The notes below the pieces were generated by a model. That model was given only the letters and a program-made list of their open reading frames with translations, made no database searches and had not been told where the DNA came from. 64,000 bases of DNA from Welwitschia mirabilis (lineage: Eukaryota; Gnetophyta; Gnetopsida; Welwitschiales), in assembly GCA_051453625.1 (NCBI GenBank), contig JBOZIK010000001.1, positions 210,672,738 to 210,736,737 on the forward strand, written 5' to 3'. Each line of letters opens with the position of its first letter. The first letter of the stretch is position 1. Position numbers and translations under genes: made by a program. Shown piece after piece: positions 1 to 9,996 of the stretch.

Positions 1-1553
1 AATTCTCAACTATAGTTAAAAATTAAGATTTTAAATAACATTACTAATTACATACATGATTCTGATGTGCTAGGAAATACCTTCCCTCCTCCACTGAAAG
101 GAAAGAAAATAAGCAAAAGTGCTTGTGAATTCTTAGTATACAAGGTATCTAAATACCCTGGTGAAGTAACTATACTAGCATTAGGGCCATTACAAGCATT
201 ATCTTGATAAGAATTGCATGTCTAAAAGCTATGAAAACTTCAAGTTAACAATTTTATCAATTTCATTACATGTTCTGTCTTGGTCTGTTTCCACTAATGT
301 TTTGAATGCAACATCTTTATGGCAGTTTTTGTAATCAGTTTGCAAACTTTTAATGTCTATCTACTTGCGCATTATTTTANNNNNNNNNNNNNNNNNNNNN
401 NNNNNNNNNNNNNNNNNNNNNNNNNNNNNNNNNNNNNNNNNNNNNNNNNNNNNNNNNNNNNNNNNNNNNNNNNNNNNNNNNNNNNNNNNNNNNNNNNNNN
501 NNNNNNNNNNNNNNNNNNNNNNNNNNNNNNNNNNNNNNNNNNNNNNNNNNNNNNNNNNNNNNNNNNNNNNNNNNNNNNNNNNNNNNNNNNNNNNNNNNNN
601 NNNNNNNNNNNNNNNNNNNNNNNNNNNNNNNNNNNNNNNNNNNNNNNNNNNNNNNNNNNNNNNNNNNNNNNNNNAAAAAATTATCAGATTATGTGTTAAG
701 ACCAAACTTCTATGTTTGATAATGAAATTTTGTTTGTATAATTGCATGGCTATTTTCTTTGTCTTTGTAGATTTATGGGGATCTTGAAGCCATAGATATT
801 GTGTTTACTTTTGGGGCTAAGGTAGCAGTGGTTGGGATAAATATTACTACACAGATTATACTTCAAGGTAGAGCCAACAGTAGTAACATGAAACTCATTG
901 CTTTAAAAATTTTACACAAGTTTGTAAATAGGTGTGCATACTAACATTAATTGTAATCATAGAACAAGACCTTTGTGAAATTAGGAATTCAGAAAGTCCA
1001 CATGGAAAGTATATTTATAACATTTGCTAGTTTTACAGAGAGTGGAATTTAAAGTTAGATGGTATCAATGGTGAGAAATCTATTCAATTTGATTTATTGA
1101 TACTCTAGAGTTTGTACCTTTGACAGTTACTTGACTCACCTCCTAACATTTTTCCCTCCTAAAAATACACTTTTAGGTATCTACCTATATGATTCCACTT
1201 GTTTTATAGCTCTAGTTAAACCTGAATTATTCGAATTCAAGAAGAGAGTTGTATGAGTGAAGACTCAAGGGATCTGCATAGGGCACATATTAATGGACCT
1301 TCGTCTAAAGAAGTATGTTTTCATTTCCCTTTTGAGCAAGATGAATGCTCTAATTTACTGATTATTACATGATAATTTATTAGATGTGAAACTTATGGCT
1401 TGTAATTATTCTTGGGATAGATGGAATAGAGATAACCCTTGGACTAGAATCAAGCCTATTTCAGTTGCTTGGTCTGTGAAGGCACCAGCTGCTATTAGTT
1501 ACATCAAGAATGTTCTAAAAGCACATAATAGAGTTATAAAGGAATGTAATTAG
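1..1553 (+). pseudogene. URH1: Uridine nucleosidase (URH1-like) pseudogene, 5' truncated by window edge
   Basis: The intact family hydrolyses uridine/inosine to base plus ribose in the cytosol (nucleoside hydrolase fold). Visible exons: about 50-204 (PPP, KSACEF and YPGEVTILALGPL blocks), 771-867 (block like IYGDPEAADVVFT, then VVGINITTQ), 963-1070 (GN...GK...FYREW...DG), 1177-1312 (GIYLYDS...KTQGICIGH.LMD) and 1421-1553 (WNRDNPW...PISVAWSV, stop TAG 1551). An exon covering the Asn-rich substrate loop is expected within the gap 380-674. Introns keep GT/AG borders and compatible phases (1, 1 and 2), including a GTATGT donor at 1313, so this is a duplicated, not a retroposed, copy. It is dead as read: TAG at 1028-1030, TGA at 1254-1256 (family Arg, CGA to TGA), and a short deletion near 193 leading to TGA at 205. 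Identification is from recalled family motifs and is strong over all five exons. Confidence 0.9.
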
Positions 1554-2131
1554 TCATGACAACATTATTGTTATCATTATGCAGAATTACCAAAGTCACT
1601 AACGGCCTTTGTTAAAGAAGTTAGCTTGTATTTACATAAGCAAAACATTGTGCCACAAGATATAGAATTTGACATAACAATTCTTGTTGAATAATCTCTA
1701 GTGAATCCAAAATGGAAAATCTGCTTGCATATTGTAAGTTTGTGTAACTTCTATAATACCATATAATAGTGTATGGAATACTAATTTATTGAAGCTCTTT
1801 TAAATCTAAACATTTTTGCTAAGTGCTTGAATTTGAGTTTGTCAAGAAAGGAATGTCAATACAAAATGCTTATGGTTGTTTGCATAATNNNNNNNNNNNN
1901 NNNNNNNNNNNNNNNNNNNNNNNNNNNNNNNNNNNNNNNNNNNNNNNNNNNNNNNNNNNNNNNNNNNNNNNNNNNNNNNNNNNNNNNNTTGTTTGCATAA
2001 TGAAAAATGATAATAGTAACCCTAGAGGAAACTTGCTAGGAGATGATTGCTTGCATGATAATAATACTCTATCTATCACCTCCATGTCATTTCATATTCC
2101 ATGTTAGAAAAAAGAATTCAACAGTTTATTT
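1554..2131. other. Unassigned DNA after the URH1 relic, with a 100-N gap
   Basis: A short open stretch (about 1585-1692, plus strand, ending TAA) has coding-like composition but matches nothing I recognise. The gap at 1889-1988 is flanked on both sides by the same 13 bases (TTGTTTGCATAAT), so its true length may be zero. Confidence 0.5.
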
Positions 2132-2456
2132 TAAATTTCTTATGTAATATTTTATATAGTTATCAACTATAGTTAACCTATCTCAGGTGTTCATAGGGGT
2201 TGTTTGCATTGTATGCCTTCTCATATTTCATCTTTAAGTAACTTCTTGCCCTAAAATGCAATATTAATTTAACAAAATATTTATCATGGGTATTAGTGAG
2301 TAAGTGAATATACAATACCAATATTACTAGGAAAATCTAAAAATTAAGCTTGTACTTTTTTGTACCTTTGTTGATATTTTAAGTATTATAAGCTTATCAA
2401 TACCTATTCCTGCCTGCAAAATAATTGGTCATTGTTATTTGTAGTAAAAATGAACC
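2132..2456. repeat. Direct repeat, left copy (~325 bp, truncated by gap)
   Basis: Starts near TAAATTTCTTA and includes ATAGTTATCAACTATAGTT, a CATGGGTATTAGTGA block and TTGTTATTTGTAGTAAAAAT. It aligns nearly end to end with 4598-4922 at roughly 85-90% by eye. The two copies have the same orientation and bracket the phytolongin/DUF620 chimera. No clear TG...CA ends, so LTR status is unproven. The right edge is lost in the gap at 2457-2556. Confidence 0.85.
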
Positions 2457-2679
2457 NNNNNNNNNNNNNNNNNNNNNNNNNNNNNNNNNNNNNNNNNNNN
2501 NNNNNNNNNNNNNNNNNNNNNNNNNNNNNNNNNNNNNNNNNNNNNNNNNNNNNNNNATTTTTGTTAAGTAAGACACACATTAGAGATCAAGATCTTTATC
2601 TTTGGAGATGGAACAACCCTGATTTGCAGCAGATCAAAAAGGAGTCTAAATCTGGACATTTTTAAAAAAAAATAAGGTC

Positions 2680-3050
2680 TCGTTGGGGATCTCTTTCGCT
2701 TTTGTGTCGCAATGGCGTCCGATTCGTTGCTTTTTTTTGGTCTTCGTTTTGAAAGATTTGGGGAAATGGATGGATTCTTTGTGAAGTCTAATTCATTATT
2801 CGTGCGTTTCCAGGGGTCCTATCATTCTCCCAAGATATGATGATTCGGCGGATCCGAAGCTGCGAAAAATGGTTGCAGAGTGTGTCGAGAAGGCACCGCC
2901 ACATCATAGCAGATTTAGCCATACTGCCTGCAAGAGGAGGTACAGCTTACTTATCGAAGTGGATTTTGTTTTTTTTCGCCATCGTCGACGAAGCTTTGGC
3001 CAAGTCGAGGATTAAGTCAGCGTTTTCCTTGTGCTTGCTTTTCCACTTCG
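2680..3050 (+). pseudogene. Phytolongin (longin-domain) gene fragment, frameshifted
   Basis: Phytolongins are plant-specific longin-domain proteins related to VAMP7 SNAREs that act in membrane traffic. From about 2832 one frame reads a longin core: DPKLRKMVAECVEKAPPHHS, then RFSHTACKRRYSLLI. A one-base expansion of a T run near 2968-2977 shifts the frame, and it resumes as FFAIVDEALAKS in the next frame. This order (C-E-x-A/T-P-P-x-H, x-H-T, K/R-R-x-Y, F/Y-F-A-I-x-D-E) is the recalled phytolongin signature. Upstream, 2690-2830 contains an ATG context but no recognisable N-terminus. The rest of the longin domain, the Phyl domain and the membrane anchor are absent: after 3020 the sequence becomes unrecognisable and then turns into a different gene. 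GC is clearly higher than in the surroundings. Confidence 0.65.
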
Positions 3051-3099
3051 CGCAGGGCAGTGGAGGCATTCCGTTCTGCAACTACGATATTTCCGTCTC

Positions 3100-3510
3100 T
3101 CGGAGATGTAATTTTTGTCCTTGGATGCAAGCGTCCAAGAGGCCTGTTAAGGCCTCTCTGGCATGCCTTGCAAGATGTCGATTCCAGATCGATGACCAAC
3201 ATATTCGCCCACACCAAGTGCATTGGTGAGAAACAAATTGAGGGTGAGGATTATTTCATTTTGAAGCTTACCGCGAACTCTGCAAATTTTGATGTCGTAC
3301 AGTGATGGATCGACAGAAATCATTCGGCGTATTATGTTTAGTTATTTTAGCCAAAAGACTGGGCTATTGTTGTACTGGAGGATTCTCATTTGACACAGAT
3401 ACAGTCATCTGGGCGGACCGCCATAACGCTCTTTAGATTCGATGAAGCTGCGATGAGCCATACGAAGATGCTGAGAGAGGCTTACGTGCAACATTGTGTG
3501 GTAAGGTGAG
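3100..3510 (+). pseudogene. DUF620 family gene fragment, frameshifted and internally deleted
   Basis: DUF620 proteins are plant-specific and of unknown biochemical function. Recognisable blocks in order: CPWMQASKRPVK (family TPWLGAHASKGPVR), a frame change near 3145-3150, RPLWHALQDVDSRS, FAHTKCIGEKQIEGEDYFIL, a stop at 3303, EIIRRIMFSYFSQKTGLL, another frame change, LEDSHLTQIQSSG, then RTAITLFRFDEAAMSHTKM. About 28 residues that normally separate the last two blocks (the YWETT...DYR segment) are missing as a clean deletion. No introns are seen. The 5' half of the gene is absent and the fragment begins within ~80 bp of the phytolongin fragment. Whether intronlessness reflects retroposition or a single exon cannot be told here. 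Confidence 0.72.
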
Positions 3511-4597
3511 ATAAGGATAAACATTTAAGGGTACCATGATATTAAAATTACCCTTTATTATGTTAAATAGCAGTATATTGAAAAATGTTATCGATTAAGA
3601 GGGGAGCCTAAGATATTAATATTGTTTTGTTGAAACATTATTGTGAAAGGAATTATTGTTTAAGAAGGGCATAAATATTGTATTTTATGAGGTAAAATTT
3701 ACCAACTCCCGTCGAAGTGAAAGTTAGGTTGGGGGTTTGTCCCAATCAATTTATGTGATGTGCAATTTTATGTAAAATGATACTATAAGAAGTGGTATGG
3801 GACACTTCTTGTAATATTGTTTTATTTAAAATTGCTTGGGTTAGTCCCATTTGTATTCGGGTTGGTCCCATGTTGGGTGTGTCCCATTGATGTGAGTGTC
3901 ATGCTTGGTGTGTCTAGCATATTATTGGATTAGTCCCATTTGTGATTTTGGGTGTATCCCTTGTCATGGTTAGTCTACATGGTTGCAGTTAGTCTGCGTT
4001 GTCTTGGCTATTCCGCTTTGTAATGATTAGTCCATGTTTAATGTGGTAAATTCTATATGAATTGCTATAATAGAGGCATGTTCTAGAATTTTTAATATGA
4101 AAACAAGCTAATTCTTATATTTGTCATTAAGAGGATGTCTGTTAGAATATTTTACTTCAACTAGGAATTATTAGTTTGAGATCCACAAAAATTAGGATCT
4201 GGATCCATAATTTGGGGGTTAGTTAATACTCCATATGGAAAATCAATTTGTGTGAATCCATCTAATCATAATAAAAAAAAATTGAGCTAGTTATTTGAAA
4301 ACCATTCATGCTTCATGAATTAATTTTAATTTCTGATCTTTTACCCATTTACACTTTTAATACCAATACTCTACCCATCTCTCTTTTTGGTTGGTCTCAA
4401 TATCATTAGTTTCTAGCATCTAAAAAGTTAATAAAAAGTATTGTGCATCTACCAATGGTTCAAAGAAAAACCATAAATTTATGTTCTAGATGTCTAACAA
4501 TGTCAAGAAAGTATTTAATTAAATAGAATTTATAGTAAAAAATATTCAATTCTATATATTCTTGCTTTCTATCATGACAAATAGCAAGAAATAATGC
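3511..4597. other. Non-coding AT-rich stretch with TAGTCC/GTCCC words
   Basis: No gene is recognised. Between about 3735 and 4035 the words GTCCCA, TAGTCC and TGGGTGTGTCCC recur irregularly, giving a GT-rich strand bias unlike the flanks. This could be 3' untranslated or transposon-derived sequence belonging to the repeat-bracketed segment. Confidence 0.35.
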
Positions 4598-4922
4598 TAA
4601 ATTTCTTAGGTGATTTTTTATATAGTTATCAACTATAGTTGACCTATCCTAAGTGTTCATTGGGGTTGTTTGCATCGTATGTCTATTCATATTTCATCTT
4701 CAAGTGACTTCTTATATGAAAATGTAGTATTAATTTTAAAAAACATTTATCATGGGTATTAGTGAATAGCTAAATATACAAAACCAATATTACTAGGAAA
4801 ATATAAAAATTAAGCTTGAACTTTTTTATACCATTGTTAATATTTCAAGTACTGCAAGCTTACTGATACCTATTCCTACCTACAGAATAATTGATCATTG
4901 TTATTTGTAGTAAAAATAAACC
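4598..4922. repeat. Direct repeat, right copy
   Basis: Homologue of 2132-2456 in the same orientation. Here the sequence continues past the shared part without a gap, so this copy is the better one for finding the true repeat edge. Unremarkable AT-rich DNA follows, with no coding signal to about 5600. Confidence 0.85.
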
Positions 4923-5606
4923 ATAAATTTACTAGTGACATGAAACCATGAAAAGAAAGCTCAAAATGAATGCATTTATATTATGACTATAACTCATATT
5001 TAGTAGTTTGATTGATTAAATAAAAAACCCTAATTGGCTCCTGCCATGGAAGCCAATCACCAAATGGAATAAAAAAGATCAGTAAATAGGAAAGATTTGA
5101 AAATATATAAAGAAATGAAAAATGAGCTAAGAATGCAGTGATAGGGATGATATTGATGTGTACTAAAAAAGAGACTATGAAAAAAGATGCACATGGTAAA
5201 AATGTGCAAATATATGATCAGAAACAACAAAACTGAAAAAAAATCTCTTTCCTTACCTCCTTCAATTACAAGTATGCATGATTTTTTTGATAATGTCAAT
5301 GCATATTCTGCAATAACCATTTCCGAATTCACTTAATTTAAAAAAAATAAATGGTAAATGTTGTACTTATAAAGATGTAACCTTATTAGATTAGCCAATA
5401 AATTGAGGCATGAATGACAGCATGCTAAAAGTATGGTTGTAGGACTGAAGTGCTATTACCATTGTGGATTTACTTGCTTATAGATTCTCCCATTTCCACA
5501 TTAACAACACAAAAATAAATAAATATGTAAGTATTGTAAAATGATGTTGTTACTAGCTATCATAAATACATATGTATTCAAAGAATGAAATCTCCCCTTC
5601 CTCCTT

Positions 5607-5882
5607 TTGTGTCTTCTACAGACCTCTTTAGCTCTCAAAGGCAGTGAATGGACTTCTCTGAGGCTTAGTCATGATATTCAATCCTCTGCCAAGAATAAAA
5701 CAGACATTGGAAATAAGCACAAAAGATGTGGAAATGGCCAGATCCATGCCCCACCTGATAGAATCCTATATGTACACAATCATGGTAAACATAATGATGA
5801 CCGTAAATGTGAAGTAAAACCACTTAAAAAATGTTTGGATATTCTCCTACTATTCTTTGTCATTGTGATGGAACTTGGGTGA
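5607..5882 (+). other. Exon-like open frame, unidentified
   Basis: A 91-codon open stretch with balanced composition (Gly, Asp, His, Pro present) preceded by a polypyrimidine tract and TTCTACAG at 5614-5621, which would make a good 3' splice site. The peptide (for example GNGQIHAPPDRILYVHNHGK) matches no family I recognise. It lies 80 bp upstream of the GDP-fucose-synthase-like fragment and could be another piece of host-gene debris. It could equally be chance. Confidence 0.3.
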
Positions 5883-5959
5883 CCAGCTCTTACATGAAAA
5901 CATCCTTAGGAAGTTTCATTTAAGCAAAAGAAGTTTTTGAATTGGAGGTTTCTAATCTC

Positions 5960-6152
5960 AAGTAGCATAAAACTAGTATTTTAGTATTTTCCAAGAAGCA
6001 TAAAGAACAGATCTCTTCATGTGGATGATTTGACTAATGCAGTGATTTTCTTGATGGAAAAGTACAACGATCTACCTCATGAGGATAGGAGAAATGGAAG
6101 TGAAATGATAATTAGGAAGATTGCCATCATAGAAAGAAGTGGATTGCAATAA
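5960..6152 (+). pseudogene. GDP-L-fucose synthase (GER-like) 3' fragment
   Basis: The intact enzyme makes GDP-L-fucose from GDP-4-keto-6-deoxymannose in the cytosol. From 6018 one frame reads HVDDLTNAVIFLMEKYNDL and continues with a degraded NxGSG...TI block to a TAA at 6150. This resembles the conserved FLHVDDLADAVVFLM...HVNVGSG.EVTIKEL segment near the end of the enzyme. Just upstream, 5985-6017 can be read as a decayed version of the preceding W-G-x-G-x-x-x-R-E-F-L-H stretch with a frame change. The Rossmann-fold nucleotide site and YxxxK catalytic region are absent. Only about 60 residues support the call. Confidence 0.55.
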
Positions 6153-9100
6153 TAAAAATCAGCTTAAGTGCATCATTGATGATAGTGTTTATTGTCATTT
6201 ATAAAAGGTAGAAACTCAAAATAAAGGAATGAATTTCCTTTGAAAAGGCAAAGGAGGAGGTTTTTTTTGTTTAAAAATAATGATTTGTATTGATTTATGG
6301 TTTAGAGAAAGTTAACACTTAGATTGCCTCATACTACCAACACTAGCTTTCTTTATTTTGCATTAAGATTGAGACTGTTATTAGCATCCCTACTATCTTA
6401 TTAATTAAGAGAATTTAGCATTCAGTTAACATGAAAAATGGATGATAAACAGGTGATATTCTAAGCAATTCTCGAGGTAAATGAAAGCCTAAGTTAAAAC
6501 AGAAATTCCAACCAGCGAGGATATGCATTGAAAATAATAGTTTACTATGTTTGAAACTTCAAAAATGTATTTAAAGTAAAAAAATGTTGTTGTGCATTGG
6601 GAAATTATTTAAAATAAAAAAAAGAAGCACAAAAAAAATTCCCTTATCCTATATTCTTTCAACCTTACCAAATGCAATGTCAAACAAGATGGGTTTCAAA
6701 CCAAAAAGAAAAGAAAAAAATGCCCACATCTATTTAGTCTTCAACATTTTAATTTCAATAAGTTTATGCTTATGTATCTATGACTGTCTTAAGCCTAGTT
6801 TCTACAATAACCATTAAAATACTTTTAGAAAAGAATATGAAAGACTTATTACCCTATGTGGACTTACATGCATTCTGCCTTGATGATCCTCTTACTTCTG
6901 GTCTAGTTTTTTTGCTTTACCATTGCTTTCTGCTTAAGCACTTTTAAGAGGAGCATTTGACCAATGTCCTTTCTAGCCATTGCATAGTTTTATCCCTTCC
7001 AGCGAACAACCCATTTTTTTAATGCAAATTCCTTTTGACTCAAAGATTTTCTTCCTTCTACTCTTATAGATCACAACGCAGATGTTTTTAGCTTAACTCT
7101 TGAAGGTTCTTATATTTCCACCCTACTCTTACTTCTAGATAATCTTCTACAAAGAAACACTTAGAAAAATAAATAGTCCATACCTAGTCATGCGAGTCTG
7201 GTTGGTGTTATTGCTTTCATCTCTGATTCTTCCTCTATAATTTCTTCCTAGAAATTCAAAGTAGTATTTCTACATTTTATTTCTAGATATTCATGGAACT
7301 ATGATCTCTTATCTTGAAGTGTATCATAAGTAATTAGAAGCATTTGCAGTTGTATTTATCTATTCAAGTAACTGAGACTTGATGATTGCATTATCATTTA
7401 ACATTTTTATTTTCTCATTCAACTAGTTCCAATGCGGCCTAGTGTTCTTTGAATTTGATGCCTTACTTGAATCATGTCTCTTCCATTTCAGTCACACCTT
7501 TTTTAGGTTCATAAAATCCATTTGTAAATTAAGCTACAAAGAGTCCAAATAAATGGACTTATATAATTATTAGACCATAAAAGATATAAGAAAACTTGGC
7601 TAATCTAAATCATTTATGATTACAAAGCTCAATTCCAGACAAAAGATTTTTCAAGCTAGGTGGGTGTTAAAGCATGCTTCAAATAGGAAAGAAAACAAAT
7701 CAGCCAAGCTAAACTAGTTCAATTTCTTTTTAAAAGTATCTTCCTTAGTCTATCTATCATTATCATAAAAGACATTTCCCCAGATTATCTATTAGAATTT
7801 TTGTATAATAATTTATGATAAGCTTCAACTGATTACACAATAAGTTGATATCCAAACACCTATTTTAGAAAATATAAGACTAGAAAGTACATTATTTGAA
7901 TGCTTCAACAAAAATCAAAGAAATTTTTTTTAGAAATATCCTACAAAACTGTAAAATTGATCTAAGACCTTAAATAAATATTATTCAAAGCAATATTCGT
8001 AATGTCTTCAGCTCTCCATTGTTAAAAATACAGCTCATTTTATGCAATAAGAGCATTTCATGTGAAAAAAGGCATTGTAGTTAACTCTATGCCTCAGGTC
8101 TCATTTCAGATCATACCTGTGTAGTATTATATACCAGAGTCTTACAATCTGGGAAGATGCTAACAAACCATGCTAATATACTATGAGACTTTTCATTAAA
8201 AGTCATAGTCACATCCTTACTAGAATTAACATTAAAAAGAAATGTTGCACATGTTCCTGGAGTAGAGTACACATGTGCCTACAATAAAAAAAATCTAAAA
8301 TTACTCTCAAAGTTTACATAATATATACATTTGATTTAATGCAAGAGTGTATAGATTGCATACATGGGAGGGAAGAGTGCCAAACTTATAAATAACAGGA
8401 AGAGAATTGCATCATGCTTAGAAAGACAATGTTAGATGATTTAGTTTGTACTATTTTGAGTACTAAAATAGATGACACAAATGGAGACTCTAGGTTATCA
8501 AATTTTCATAAGAAGCATACTACTTTGTAGTTGAAGACACTGCGATTAAAATATTTACTTCCAAAAAAGATCCAAAATTAAAACATAGCTTTTGCTATGC
8601 CAAATTCATGAATCAAATATTTTAAGCTAAGAAATTGATTTACATAAGGCCTTTATTATAAAAAAAAAAATTGAAACTTAGATTTCAAATAAAGCATGGC
8701 AAATCATAGCATTACCATTTTAGATTGTTTTAAGATGCACATGTTTTTCTTAACAGTTAGTTAATTAGAACCTTTCTGTTTTTCTTGAATCAACATTTAT
8801 AGGTGGAATCTGAAAACATCTATTATTATTCCTACTGAAGTAGATGACAAAAACCAAAGCCATAAATGCAACATAGGCACATAACAAAAGACAAATATCA
8901 TCAACCACATGAGGTGAAATGACTTTATGGTGTTTACAGGATGGAACCTGTTATTGTCCAAGATGTGAAAAGAAAATCCATCATAAAACATTTAGAAATA
9001 GGAAATAACAAACTATTCTTCTGACTTCTTAAATGCGTTTCTTTGTAAGCTAACAATACATGTCCATTTTATGATTTGATAGAGGCATATACCACCATGA

Positions 9101-9500
9101 ATAGATGGAAAAACCATTTATTAAAAACTTTTATAAGAGCTTGTAGAATCATTAAAATTCCAAATTTTTCTAAGAAAGCTCGTTGCCTTGGTTTTTATTT
9201 CCTACTAGACTGACACCCATAAGTTGAGATAACATGAATGAACAAATATCTTAGCTATATGCAACAAACGGTAAGCATTGAATCAATGTTGGTGTTCTTG
9301 TAACTTCATCACTCAAACCTTCCATACCTTCATTTCCATCTTCGACCAAGGGTCTATCAGTATTGCTTTCTTTGAGAATTGCACTAGTGATAATGGCTTT
9401 GCATGAAAGAATTCATTAATTTTGTTTCCTTCCCTCTTCTCCTCTTTGCATCTTAATATTGATTATGGAGACTACCTCAACAAAATCAGAAAAAACTAAA
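6153..9500. other. 3.3 kb without a recognisable gene
   Basis: Unique-looking AT-rich DNA. The short open frames at 6584-6817 (plus) and 8797-8991 (minus) have transmembrane-like, A/T-driven composition and no family resemblance. On the minus strand about 7300-7520 there is a Glu/Lys/Asn-rich, stop-broken stretch that could be an old coiled-coil coding region, but I cannot name it. Confidence 0.4.
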
Positions 9501-9996
9501 AGTAATGAGTTCTTTACAGTAGGGCGAAATGAAGGCGAAATAAAGGCGCAGGTTTCTCAGCGTCTATGATGGATCTCTCTTCTTGCAAACATGTAGCCTC
9601 TTGAGTACTATTTTTTGCTTGTTCTTCTCCTCATTGATTGTGACCTACTTGTGGTTTTACGTAAAGTCAGAGCCCTACTCATAGTTCTACTCAAATTCAT
9701 GCTCGCACTATGTTTTAGTCCAATTGCCTGTGCTGCATTTTGAGAAGAAACACGCTAAGGGTTTTTAGCTTTTGATAAGACACAAGTAATTAGATTCTAT
9801 TTAGAGGTATCTTTTAAGGCATTTATTTAGTTAAGCTCCTTAAAAAGACCCTCCTTTAAAGGCATTCATTTCAGAAAAATGCCTTAAAAAGATTTTTTTT
9901 TTGTTCATAGCTTCTATGGTGTTTGTTTTATAAAAATGCTTTAAAAACACATTGTAATTAAGATAAATGCCTTAAAAACCCCTATTTCTTGTAGTG
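9500..9996. mobile_element. CACTA (En/Spm-type) transposon right terminus
   Basis: The sequence ends at 9982-9996 with CTATTTCTTGTAGTG, the reverse complement of a CACTACAAGAAATAG terminus typical of plant CACTA elements. The preceding ~180 bp carries the subterminal word AATGCCTTAAAAA or its reverse complement at least five times (about 9813, 9855, 9878, 9935, 9965), as expected for transposase-binding subterminal repeats. Chromovirus RT coding sequence begins immediately after, so the element appears inserted into it. I could not find a matching left CACTACAAG end in the window, so the left limit given is arbitrary. Confidence 0.6.

Noticed and set aside
3017-3223. 68-codon minus-strand ORF
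   Set aside because: Antisense shadow of the DUF620 fragment, whose plus-strand frames match the family.
2132-4922. Calling the direct repeats bona fide LTRs
   Set aside because: No TG...CA termini, primer site or polypurine tract could be placed, and the left copy is cut by a gap; kept as repeats only.
5057-5332. 91-codon minus-strand ORF rich in Phe, Ile, Ser and His
   Set aside because: Composition follows the AT-rich sequence; no motif, start context or homology that I recognise.
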